Source: Treponema sp.
Lineage (GTDB): Bacteria > Spirochaetota > Spirochaetia > Treponematales > Treponemataceae
DNA: 64,000 nt
Direction: 5' to 3'
Assembly: GCA_017446265.1 (NCBI GenBank)
Contig: JAFSRD010000027.1
Coordinates: 161,686 to 225,685 of the forward strand
Position 1 is the stretch's first letter; each line of letters starts with the position of its first letter. Below the pieces are notes generated by a model that saw only the letters and a program-made list of their open reading frames with translations, was not told where the DNA came from and did not search any database. Below are positions 42,914 through 51,600 of this stretch, in pieces. Both the position numbers and the translations under genes were made by a program.

Positions 42914-44071
42914 ATGAATCTCAATGATATCCGCGCAAAAGCATATAAAAACAGTGCGCAGAAAGTTGACAAAGAAGGAGAGCCTGCGTCAAAAGAAAAT
43001 AACAAAAAGCCGTTTGCGTCCGTAAATCGTCAAGTTGACCAGATGTTTTCGCACGGGCTTTTAAAAGTGCCAAAAGAGACGGCAGACGGCGTGTATCGGC
43101 GCGTTGCAAAATTCCTTTTGCTTATTGGTGTTGATGAAGCGGCCAAAGTGATATCGCATCTGACTGAAGAGCAGACTGAAAAAATAATTCCGGAGATTGC
43201 GTCAATCCGCAGCGTAAAACCAGAAGAAGCTGAACAGATTCTCTGTGAGTTTCAAGGCTTGCTCAAGCAGTCGAGAAATTCTGGCGGTGTTGATGCCGCA
43301 CGCGAGATGCTTGAAAAAGCATACGGCGCTCAAAAGGCAGAAGAGTTGCTTCAGAAAGCTGCTCCCGCATCAAGTGGAAAACCGTTTGAATATTTGAATG
43401 AAGCTGACGACGAGCGTGTATTCCTTTTATTAAAAGATGAGTCGCCTGCTGTTCAGGCACTTGCGCTTTCACGCGTTGTGCCGCAAAAAGCAGCGGCAGT
43501 CATAAATCAAATGGAAGGCGATGCGCGGCGCGATGTTGTTGCTCGTCTTGCAAAAATGCAAGCAGTGTCGCCTGAAGTACTGCGCCGTACCGACAAAGCG
43601 ATGCACGAAAAACTGCTTTCAATTTCTATCGAAAGGGCAGAAACTATTGACGGAAAAAATGCGCTTGCAGAGATTCTTCGGCGCATGTCTCCTGCAAGCG
43701 AAGATGAAATACTCAAAACGCTTTCTCACGATGACCCCGATTTAGGCAATGATTTGCGAAGCCGTTTGTTTACTATTGAAGACGTAGAAAAATCTGACGA
43801 CAGGTTTATTCAAGAAGAGTTGCGCTCCATGTGCGAAAAAGACATCGCGTATCTTATTGCAGGAAAGCCTGAATCATTCCGTAAAAAAATTCTTTACAAC
43901 ATCTCAAAAGGCAGAGGCGACACTGTGCTTGAAGAAGAACAGCTTCATAAGCCTATGCTTAAACGCGACTGTGATGATATTACAAATCACTTTTTGTTGA
44001 CGTTGCGCGCCGCATATGAAGAGGGCAAGTTCAAGATTGAAGGTCGAGATGACAGTGAATACGTGGAGTGA
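42914..44071 (+). CDS. fliG1: Flagellar motor switch protein FliG paralogue (FliG1 type)
   Basis: A 385-residue FliG-family protein. The N-terminal domain (LLIGVDEAAKVISHLTEEQ, KPEEAEQILCEF), the middle domain (AREMLEKAYGAQKAEELLQK) and the C-terminal torque region (RLFTIEDVEKSDDRFIQEEL) are all clear. The two adjacent acidic residues of the torque helix (DD) are kept, but the EHPQ motif for FliM contact reads ESPA here and the end of the torque helix diverges. Spirochaetes have two FliG proteins; these deviations suit FliG1, which is not the main motor ring. No flagellar genes flank it. Confidence 0.88.
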   Translation: MNLNDIRAKAYKNSAQKVDKEGEPASKENNKKPFASVNRQVDQMFSHGLLKVPKETADGVYRRVAKFLLLIGVDEAAKVISHLTEEQTEKIIPEIASIRSVKPEEAEQILCEFQGLLKQSRNSGGVDAAREMLEKAYGAQKAEELLQKAAPASSGKPFEYLNEADDERVFLLLKDESPAVQALALSRVVPQKAAAVINQMEGDARRDVVARLAKMQAVSPEVLRRTDKAMHEKLLSISIERAETIDGKNALAEILRRMSPASEDEILKTLSHDDPDLGNDLRSRLFTIEDVEKSDDRFIQEELRSMCEKDIAYLIAGKPESFRKKILYNISKGRGDTVLEEEQLHKPMLKRDCDDITNHFLLTLRAAYEEGKFKIEGRDDSEYVE

Positions 44072-47000
44072 CAGCGTGCAACAATTTCATAAAAATTTTG
44101 AAACAATTTCCATTTCTGATATTCCTGACTGTGAGGCAAAGGGAATTTATCTGCGTCACAGAAAGACGGGATTTGAAGTGTTCCATTTGTTAAACAGCGA
44201 TGAGGAAAATCTATTTGCGTTTGCATTCCGCACGCCTGCTCGCAATTCGACAGGCGCAGCTCATATTTTGGAACACGCTGTGTTTTGCGGTTCTGAAAAA
44301 TTCCCGCTCAAAGAGCCGTTTGTCAATTTGATGAATCAGAGCGTGTACACATTTTTAAACGCGATGACGTATCCAGATAAAACAGTATATCCTGCAAGTT
44401 CAATTGATAAAAAAGATTATTTTCATCTCATGGATGTATATGCCGATGCAGTATTTTTTCCATTGTTAAAGAGGGAAACATTTTTACAGGAAGGTCATCG
44501 TCTGGAAGTTGATGAAAAAGGCGCATATGCAATTCAAGGCGTTGTTTACAACGAAATGAAGGGCAACTACTCGTCGTTTAATTCTGTTGCGTTTGATGAA
44601 CAGTTTAAAAGCCTTTTGCGTGGCACATGCTACACGAATGATTCTGGCGGCGACCCGATTGCAATCCCGTCGCTTTCGTATGAAGATTTTACGCAGTTTC
44701 ATCGTACATACTACAGCCCCGCAAACTGCTTGCTTTTTTTGTACGGCAATATTGCAACAGAAGAGCAGCTTGATTTTATTGAAAAGGCAGTACTTGACCG
44801 CCTTGAAGAAAAATATCCTGAAATTGAAAGCGACGTGGCGCGGTATGAGTCATTGAAAAAAGAATTTATTGCAATGGAAACTCCGCCGCAAATGTACAGT
44901 GAACTTGAAGTGCGCGCAGCAGGTCCTGCTTCAGACGCAAAAAAATCAAGTGTTACGCTCAACTGGCGCTACGGAAAATCTGCCAATATAGACGACACAA
45001 TGGAAGTGATTTTTTTGCTGCAACTCCTTTGCGGCAATGACAGTTCGCCTTTGTCAAAAGCGCTTTTAGGTTCACGCTTGGGAGAGCGGCTCATTTCAGG
45101 AGGCGGCGCGGAAGCATCTGTAGAAATGATTTACTTTGGATTGAGTGGCGTAAAAGAATCAAAAGCGGTGCAGGTAAAAAATTTAATAATTTCAACACTG
45201 ACAAATTTATGCAAAAACGGCATTTCACAGAGCGACATAGATGCAGCTGTTCTTGCAGTTGATTTTGCAAATAGAGAAGTGACTCGCTCTTATGGAGAGC
45301 CGTTTGCAATCGAACTTATGGACAGGGCGCTCAACAGTTGGAATTACGGCGGTAATCCATCATCGACGCTTTGCTACCGCGCCGCATTTGAAAAGATAAA
45401 AGCGAAACTTGCAGAAGATGCACGCTTTGCAGAACGCCTTGTCAAGCGGCTGCTGCTTGAAAATGTTGAGCGCGCATTTGTCATCGTGAATCCGAAAAAA
45501 TCATTTTTAAAAGAGCGTGAAAAAAGAGAAAAACGTATAATTGCCGCGCTGTCAAAACACGTTGACACGGAGGCGCTCAAACGCGAAACAGAGGCGCTCC
45601 ATGCGTATCAACAACGCAAGGAAAGCGAAGAAGAACTTTCGTGCATTCCGCATATCAATCCGTCAGATTTGAAAAAATCGCTTGAACCTATAGAAACTGA
45701 AATTACGTCATGTACGGGAATTGATGGAAGCGATGTGCCGCTGTTCCTCAATCGTGAGCCGACAAACGGCATCATATATATTGACGTGTGTTTTCCCGCA
45801 GATGTGATTCCTGCGTCAGAATACGCGTATGTGCATCCGTTTACTGTGTGTGCGGCGAATGTTGGGTGGAACGGCAAAACGTGGGATGAATGCGCGCGTG
45901 AAATTTCGCTGTGTTGCGGTGATATGGGCGTTCGCGCTTTTACTGGAGAAGTGTGTGCAAGCGAACATGCAGCGCAGTTTGTTCGTGCGGAAAAAGAAAA
46001 AAATTATATTGGACGCGATTGGATTACGTTCCGCATAAAGTTGCCGGTAGAAAAAAAGGAGCGCGCGCTTGCGCTGTTTTCCGAAGCAATTGCTAAAATG
46101 GAATTTACCGATGAAATACGCGTGAAGACGCTTCTGGACGAGGCGCTCAATGATATGCGTTCATCGCTCATTCCTTCAGGCTCTCGCTATGCCGCCCTGC
46201 GCGCTCGGCGGAATCTTTCAAAAGCAAATGCGGTTGAAGAGATTTGGTCAGGGCTAACACTCTTTTTTGCGCTTGAAAAAATTGTCAAAGAAGATTGTGC
46301 AGCACTTGGCAAAAAATTTGCGCGTTTTATTGCAACTATTCGCAACGCTGGTGGAATAGTTCACATCACCGCAGACAAGAAATCACTTGAAGAAGTGCTG
46401 CCGCTTGTTCCCGATTTTGTGAAGCGCACTGGACTTCATTCGCTTGCACCTGCTCCTATGCAAAGCGACAGCGAGTATTGCGCGCTGACAAAACTGGAAG
46501 GAGAAGCGGATGATGAAGCGCATGAACAGTGTTGCATTCCTTCGCACGTAGGCTACGTGGCGCAAGCGGTAAAGTGCATAAGTTCGTGTTATTCTGAGCA
46601 GTCGGCAATTGAAGTGCTTTGTCACTGGATGCGCAACAATATGCTGTGGGAGCGCATTCGCACGACAGGCGGCGCATATGGTGCGTCTGCCGCGTATGAT
46701 GGCCTTTCAGGTACGTTTTCCTTGTCCACATATCGAGACCCGTCACCTATGCAATCGCTTGAAACATTTAAATCATGTCTTGCCCAATTGTGCGATATGA
46801 CGCTGGGTGACGCTGATATTGCGCGTGCAGTGACAGGCAGCTATGGAAAACTTGTGCATCCGCTTTCGCCGTCAGCGCGCGGTTATGTGGGATTTAAACA
46901 AAAACTTTATGCAGTTGCTGAAAGGGATAGGAATGAGCACATACAGGCAATTCTGTCGGTAACTGCAGAACAACTGCACAATGCTGCAGAGAAACTGTAT

Positions 47001-47084
47001 GCGTTGCATGCGCATATGAATTCATCAATAATTTGCGATAAATCAGTAAAAACTACTGGTTTTATTATTGATTTGCCGATATAA
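44049..47084 (+). CDS. M16C metalloprotease (presequence protease/insulinase family)
   Basis: A 1011-residue zinc peptidase of the PreP/Cym1 type. The inverted zinc motif is HILEHAVFCGSEKFPLKEPF (HxxEH), and the third ligand Glu lies in VVYNEMKGNYSS. The C-terminal half includes the arginine/tyrosine site RTTGGAYGASA of substrate binding. It has no signal peptide and should degrade short peptides in the cytoplasm. It starts inside the end of fliG1. The ATG at 44049 is my choice, but ATG 44016 and a GTG at 44076 after TGGAG are possible. Confidence 0.9.
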   Translation: MTVNTWSDSVQQFHKNFETISISDIPDCEAKGIYLRHRKTGFEVFHLLNSDEENLFAFAFRTPARNSTGAAHILEHAVFCGSEKFPLKEPFVNLMNQSVYTFLNAMTYPDKTVYPASSIDKKDYFHLMDVYADAVFFPLLKRETFLQEGHRLEVDEKGAYAIQGVVYNEMKGNYSSFNSVAFDEQFKSLLRGTCYTNDSGGDPIAIPSLSYEDFTQFHRTYYSPANCLLFLYGNIATEEQLDFIEKAVLDRLEEKYPEIESDVARYESLKKEFIAMETPPQMYSELEVRAAGPASDAKKSSVTLNWRYGKSANIDDTMEVIFLLQLLCGNDSSPLSKALLGSRLGERLISGGGAEASVEMIYFGLSGVKESKAVQVKNLIISTLTNLCKNGISQSDIDAAVLAVDFANREVTRSYGEPFAIELMDRALNSWNYGGNPSSTLCYRAAFEKIKAKLAEDARFAERLVKRLLLENVERAFVIVNPKKSFLKEREKREKRIIAALSKHVDTEALKRETEALHAYQQRKESEEELSCIPHINPSDLKKSLEPIETEITSCTGIDGSDVPLFLNREPTNGIIYIDVCFPADVIPASEYAYVHPFTVCAANVGWNGKTWDECAREISLCCGDMGVRAFTGEVCASEHAAQFVRAEKEKNYIGRDWITFRIKLPVEKKERALALFSEAIAKMEFTDEIRVKTLLDEALNDMRSSLIPSGSRYAALRARRNLSKANAVEEIWSGLTLFFALEKIVKEDCAALGKKFARFIATIRNAGGIVHITADKKSLEEVLPLVPDFVKRTGLHSLAPAPMQSDSEYCALTKLEGEADDEAHEQCCIPSHVGYVAQAVKCISSCYSEQSAIEVLCHWMRNNMLWERIRTTGGAYGASAAYDGLSGTFSLSTYRDPSPMQSLETFKSCLAQLCDMTLGDADIARAVTGSYGKLVHPLSPSARGYVGFKQKLYAVAERDRNEHIQAILSVTAEQLHNAAEKLYALHAHMNSSIICDKSVKTTGFIIDLPI

Positions 47085-47103
47085 TGCTACATGAGGTATA
47101 TCT

Positions 47104-47337
47104 ATGATGGACAAAAAAACGAAAATATGCGTGAAACTGCTGCGCAGTCTTGTTTCGGACGTGCAAGGTGCGCCCTATCCCGGCGAGGATATACAATCGG
47201 AGCTTTATACTATCTGGTATGAGCATGCGCAACGTGCGGCGGTTGAGTGCTTTGAGTTTCTTGATGCAAACTATCCGCAAGATAAAAAAGCACTTAACAA
47301 AAGCCTTAACAAAAGCATAGAAAAAATAGTTGAGTAG
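47104..47337 (+). CDS. Small acidic protein of unknown function
   Basis: A 77-residue protein with GAGG upstream of the ATG. Helical, with aromatic residues in the middle (SELYTIWYEHAQRAAVECFEF) and a repetitive basic end (KALNKSLNKSIEKIVE). No known family. It starts 19 bp after the M16C stop and 21 bp before the next gene, so it belongs to that operon. Confidence 0.65.
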   Translation: MMDKKTKICVKLLRSLVSDVQGAPYPGEDIQSELYTIWYEHAQRAAVECFEFLDANYPQDKKALNKSLNKSIEKIVE

Positions 47338-47358
47338 AGAAACAGGTAGGTTTTTGTA

Positions 47359-48528
47359 ATGGCGATTTCTCAGAAAATTATTAATTGCAGTAAAATTAAA
47401 CCGCATGGCATGTTCAAGAAAAATGGTATTGTATGGAACAGGTTTATATTTTCTGGATTAGAATCGACTACAGGAGCGGAGCAGCTTTTTTTTATTGAAC
47501 TTGAAATGCTCAACGCAGGTCTTGCTTTTGACAACCCTGTACTCGGTTTCAAAACACGCACAAAAATTTCTGAAGATGATTTGCAGTATGTGCTTGCAGG
47601 CACTAAAGCCGCTCATGATTTGCAAGCAGAATCAATTGTAATGCCTTCGTATATTGTTGTACGTGCAGGCATGTTTGGAAAAGATGCAAAGCAGCTATGC
47701 GGTTATTATTTGTTAAAAAATGTTTCAGGAGGTTTCAAGCTTTCTCCTATTGAAGTTGGAAAATGCGTTTTTACAGACGATAAAATCAGCGGAGAGCTTT
47801 CATGCTCGCAAGAAGAGTTGCAAAGCCATCCAGAATATATGTGCGACGTAGGAATTATGCGTTGGGATTTACGTTATGAAATCCATCATGCGTTTCCTGC
47901 CGGATATAAACAAAAAAATGAGTTATGGCTTCCATGCGGAGCGCAGGCGATGTTTGCAGGAAGCGTTTCTTTTGACAACTGCGAATATAGGGTTGTGCCA
48001 AAGTCGTCGTGCGGATATATTGATGTCAATTTCATGCGTACGTTATCAGTGCCGTTTTTCCATCTTTCATCGTCGAATTTAACAAGCCGCATAAGCGGCA
48101 AGACACTTTTCAATTCATGTTTTGCAGTACAGGGGATGTACCACGGATATCTTGCGCTTTCTGTAAAACTTGAAGATGTCAATATCGTTGTTCCTGCGCG
48201 TGAAAGCAGAAACATGGCAATACCCATGTGGTCCTGTGCAGAGATGCCTGCCGATGAGGAAGGCGAAAAGTTGCATTGGTCAGTGAGCGCAGATACAAAA
48301 AAATGGGTAGTTGATATAGACGTTATGTGCTATACATCGCAACTCTTTGTACGCAATATAGAACTTCCTGAAGGAAAGCGAAAAATGATGAAGCTTTTGG
48401 CAGGCGGTACAGGGGTTGGCGAGGTGCGATTGTATCGCCATGTGGGAAAGAATCTTGAAATTATAGAAGATGCGCATATTGCAGGCGCATTGTGTGAGTT
48501 TGGACAGGTGGAAGAAAGTGAGCTGTAG
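47359..48528 (+). CDS. Conserved-looking protein of unknown function, beta-rich
   Basis: A 389-residue protein. The sequence is rich in alternating hydrophobics and Gly/Trp motifs (FKKNGIVWNRFIFSG, YEIHHAFPAGYKQKNELW, GSVSFDNCEYRVVPKSSCGY, VQGMYHGYLALSVKLEDVN), like a large beta-barrel or lipocalin-type hydrolase. It vaguely recalls tocopherol-cyclase-like folds, but I cannot assign it. It has no signal peptide. It follows the 77-residue gene and is the last of the fliG1-M16C group. AGGTAGG lies upstream. Confidence 0.7.
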   Translation: MAISQKIINCSKIKPHGMFKKNGIVWNRFIFSGLESTTGAEQLFFIELEMLNAGLAFDNPVLGFKTRTKISEDDLQYVLAGTKAAHDLQAESIVMPSYIVVRAGMFGKDAKQLCGYYLLKNVSGGFKLSPIEVGKCVFTDDKISGELSCSQEELQSHPEYMCDVGIMRWDLRYEIHHAFPAGYKQKNELWLPCGAQAMFAGSVSFDNCEYRVVPKSSCGYIDVNFMRTLSVPFFHLSSSNLTSRISGKTLFNSCFAVQGMYHGYLALSVKLEDVNIVVPARESRNMAIPMWSCAEMPADEEGEKLHWSVSADTKKWVVDIDVMCYTSQLFVRNIELPEGKRKMMKLLAGGTGVGEVRLYRHVGKNLEIIEDAHIAGALCEFGQVEESEL

Positions 48529-48574
48529 CGTTTTGCAGACATCTTGCGCGTTGGCGATTTTTTAAATAATTTAA

Positions 48575-48603
48575 TTGTCATTTTTTCAATTCATTATTAT
48601 TTT
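48575..48603 (+). promoter_or_regulatory. Predicted leaderless promoter of clpB
   Basis: TTGTCA (48575-48580), 17-bp spacer, TATTTT (48598-48603), six bases to the ATG. Only TTAAAGC precedes the start, so there is no ribosome-binding site. No CIRCE-type heat-shock operator is visible. Confidence 0.6.
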
Positions 48604-48609
48604 TAAAGC

Positions 48610-51255
48610 ATGGACTACGAACATTTTACGCTCAAGATGCAGGACGCGCTGCAAAGTGCAAGTGCGCTTGCTCAGCAAAACGACCACTCAGAAGTTGGTC
48701 TCGAACATATACTCGACGCATTGTTAAAACAAAAAGACGGCATTGTGCCGCCACTTGTTGAGCGCATTGGTGTGGAACTGAGCATGCTCATGCAGGAAAA
48801 TACGCAGCTTTTGCAGTCGTATCCATCTGTGCGCGGCAACGTGCAGATGACGCTTTCGCAAGAAGCGCAAAAGACGCTTGCAAAGGCGGAACGCGTCATG
48901 GCGGATTTGCACGACGAGTATCTTTCCACAGAGCATGTGCTCGTTGCTATGAGCGATTCCGACGGACGCGTAGGACAGATGCTCCGCGCGCATGGTGTAA
49001 ACCGCAATGCTATTTTGCAAGCATTGAAAGCGGTGCGCGGCAACGCGCAGGTGAACTCGCAGGACCCGGAAGCTTCATTGCGCTCGCTTGAAAAGTTTTG
49101 CCGCGATTTAACATCGCTTGCCCGTCAAGATAAAATTGATCCTGTCATAGGGCGTGATGAAGAAATCAGGCGCGTCATGCAAGTGCTTTGCCGCCGCACA
49201 AAAAACAATCCCGTGCTCATAGGCGAGCCAGGCGTCGGTAAAACGGCAATTGTCGAAGGACTTGCGCGCCGCATTGCTTCGGGGGATGTGCCTGAAAGTT
49301 TAAAAGACAAGCGACTGCTCGCGCTCGACTTGGGCGCGCTCGTAGCAGGAGCAAAGTTCCGCGGTGAATTTGAAGAGCGGCTTAAAGCAGTCATCACAGA
49401 AGTGCAGAAAAGCGATGGACAAATTATTCTGTTCATTGATGAACTGCACACGATTGTTGGCGCAGGTTCTGCCGAAGGTTCAACCGACGCATCCAATCTG
49501 CTGAAGCCTGCACTCGCGCGCGGAGAGCTCCGCGCCATAGGAGCTACGACGCTTGATGAATATCGTAAATATATTGAAAAAGATGCAGCGCTTGAACGGC
49601 GTTTTCAGCCTGTGTACTGCAGCGAGCCAACTGTTGAGGACACGATTGCCATTTTGCGCGGGCTTCGCGAAAAGTATGAGATTCACCACGGCGTGCGCAT
49701 TGATGATGAAGCGCTCGTTGCTGCGGCAACGCTGAGCAACCGCTATATTACGAATCGTTTTATGCCCGATAAAGCTATCGACCTAGTTGACGAAGCGATG
49801 AGTCGGCTCAAGATGGAAATTGAAAGCCAACCCACAGAACTTGATCAGATTGAGCGTAAAATCATGCAGCTGCAAATTGAAAAGCAGTCGCTTGCAAAAG
49901 AAACTGATGCTGCTTCAAAAGAGCGTCTTGCAAAACTTGAGACGGAGCTTTCAGAGTTGACAGTAAAGCGCGATGCGATGAAGCTCCAGTGGCAGAACGA
50001 AAAAGAAGCAATCAACAAAGGGCGCGACATAAAAGAGCGGCTTGAACAGGCGCGATTCAATGAAGAAAAATACACGCGCGAAGGCAATCTTGAAAAAGCT
50101 GCTGAGCTTAAATACAGCATTATTCCGAGCTTGCAAAAAGAGCTTGACGCGGCAATCAAAGCGGACGGCGGTTCTCGTGGCACAAAGGCGCCTAGTTCAA
50201 ACGACGCAGCAGCAAACGTTGCAACGGGCACAGCAGATTTTTCAGAACGTCAGTCGCTTTTACGGCAGGAAGTGACAGAAGAGGACATTGCGCGCGTCGT
50301 GAGCGAATGGACGGGCATACCGGTGGCAAAAATGCTTTCAAGCGAAAAGCAAAAATTTTTGCAACTTGAAAGCGTGCTGCACAAGCGCGTCATCGGACAG
50401 GACGAGGCGGTGCTTGTTGTTTCAGATGCAATACGCAGAAATCGATCTGGCTTGAGTGACCCGAATAAGCCGCTCGGCAGTTTTTTGTTCATCGGTCCGA
50501 CTGGCGTAGGCAAAACGGAACTTGCAAAAACGCTTGCTGATTTTTTGTTCAACGATGAAAAATCGCTCACACGAATAGACATGAGCGAATACATGGAAAA
50601 GTTTTCCGTGTCGCGCTTAATTGGAGCGCCGCCCGGTTATGTGGGCTACGATGAAGGCGGACAGCTTACCGAAGCAGTGCGCCGCCGTCCGTACAGCGTG
50701 GTGCTCTTTGACGAAATTGAAAAGGCGCACCCCGATGTGTTCAATGTGCTTTTGCAAGTGCTTGACGATGGCAGACTCACGGACGGGCAGGGGCGTGTCA
50801 TTGATTTTAAAAACACCATCATCATTATGACGAGCAATCTCGGAAGCGATATGATTCTTGATGCGGACACGGACGAAAAAATGCTCGATGCAAAAGTGAG
50901 CGTAAGCAGTTTGCTTAAAGCGACATTCCGCCCGGAATTTTTAAACCGCATAGATGAAATCGTCATGTTTACGCGTCTCGACAAGGCGTGCATCGCTCAC
51001 ATTGTTGCAAATCAACTTTCTCGTGTGGCAGAACGGCTTTCAGAGCGTCGCATAAAAATCACGTTTGATGAAAGCGCACTCTCCTTTCTCTCTGAAAAAG
51101 GTTACGACCCTGCGTTTGGTGCACGCCCGGTAAAGCGCGCTATCCAAACGTATGTGGAAAACGAACTTGCCAAAGAGTTGCTTGCAGGAAAGATTGCTGA
51201 CGGCAGTGTTGTTGCGGTGAGTGCGGGAAGCGATGCGCTTGCATTCAAAACATGA
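48610..51255 (+). CDS. clpB: ATP-dependent disaggregase ClpB
   Basis: An 881-residue ClpB with a substrate-binding N-domain (two Clp repeats), two AAA+ modules and the middle coiled coil. Walker A motifs are [13 protein letters not shown] and [13 protein letters not shown]. The pore-loop region [13 protein letters not shown] and second-module [17 protein letters not shown] are present. The coiled coil at about 400-530 ([24 protein letters not shown]) separates it from ClpA or ClpC. With DnaK it rescues aggregated proteins. A Gly/Ser/Asn/Ala linker near residues 515-545 is looser than in the family. Confidence 0.97.
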   Translation: MDYEHFTLKMQDALQSASALAQQNDHSEVGLEHILDALLKQKDGIVPPLVERIGVELSMLMQENTQLLQSYPSVRGNVQMTLSQEAQKTLAKAERVMADLHDEYLSTEHVLVAMSDSDGRVGQMLRAHGVNRNAILQALKAVRGNAQVNSQDPEASLRSLEKFCRDLTSLARQDKIDPVIGRDEEIRRVMQVLCRRTKNNPVLIGEPGVGKTAIVEGLARRIASGDVPESLKDKRLLALDLGALVAGAKFRGEFEERLKAVITEVQKSDGQIILFIDELHTIVGAGSAEGSTDASNLLKPALARGELRAIGATTLDEYRKYIEKDAALERRFQPVYCSEPTVEDTIAILRGLREKYEIHHGVRIDDEALVAAATLSNRYITNRFMPDKAIDLVDEAMSRLKMEIESQPTELDQIERKIMQLQIEKQSLAKETDAASKERLAKLETELSELTVKRDAMKLQWQNEKEAINKGRDIKERLEQARFNEEKYTREGNLEKAAELKYSIIPSLQKELDAAIKADGGSRGTKAPSSNDAAANVATGTADFSERQSLLRQEVTEEDIARVVSEWTGIPVAKMLSSEKQKFLQLESVLHKRVIGQDEAVLVVSDAIRRNRSGLSDPNKPLGSFLFIGPTGVGKTELAKTLADFLFNDEKSLTRIDMSEYMEKFSVSRLIGAPPGYVGYDEGGQLTEAVRRRPYSVVLFDEIEKAHPDVFNVLLQVLDDGRLTDGQGRVIDFKNTIIIMTSNLGSDMILDADTDEKMLDAKVSVSSLLKATFRPEFLNRIDEIVMFTRLDKACIAHIVANQLSRVAERLSERRIKITFDESALSFLSEKGYDPAFGARPVKRAIQTYVENELAKELLAGKIADGSVVAVSAGSDALAFKT

Positions 51256-51339
51256 CACGAAAAATTGCTCGTGGGAAAAAGCACACGGTGACATATGTTG
51301 TCGGAATAATTTAATAGTGATGGCTTTGAGATAAAATCT

Positions 51340-51412
51340 TGAGCTATTGCAGATTCGAACTGCAGACCCACGCCTTAAAAGGGCGTTGCTCTACCTACTG
51401 AGCTAATAGCCC
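51340..51412 (-). tRNA. tRNA-Lys (anticodon UUU)
   Basis: A 73-nt cloverleaf on the minus strand: acceptor GGGCTAT with ATAGCTC, D stem GCTC/GAGC, anticodon stem ACGCC/GGCGT with loop CTTTTAA giving UUU, T arm TGCAG-TTCGAAT-CTGCA, discriminator A. CCA is not encoded. It lies between clpB and nadE. Confidence 0.95.
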
Positions 51413-51438
51413 ACGCTTATTGCAAGCAGTATTTTACA

Positions 51439-51467
51439 AAAATAACATTTTGTGCAAAACATGTCAA
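51439..51467 (-). promoter_or_regulatory. Predicted promoter of tRNA-Lys
   Basis: On the minus strand, TTGACA (51462-51467), 17-bp spacer, TATTTT (51439-51444). A further TAAAAT at 51431-51436 is a rival -10 but with poorer spacing. Confidence 0.5.
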
Positions 51468-51583
51468 GCAGCAAATGCAAGCTGAAAATGACAGCTGTGT
51501 TGTAGATGACGGGGCAATCGCGCTGTGCTTTATCAGTGGGATAGTGCGTGATGAAATGCGCTTGCTAGACGGCACTGGCTGTC

Positions 51584-51594
51584 TGTGCTACAAT
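51584..51594 (+). promoter_or_regulatory. Predicted leaderless promoter of nadE
   Basis: Extended -10 TGTGCTACAAT, six bases before the ATG at 51601. TTGCTA lies at 51562 but at 21 bp, so a -35 is uncertain. Confidence 0.55.
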
Positions 51595-51600
51595 GAGCGC

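Noticed and set aside
48541..48609. CIRCE or other heat-shock operator upstream of clpB
   Set aside because: No long inverted repeat with a nine-base spacer is present; only a sigma-70-type promoter is visible.
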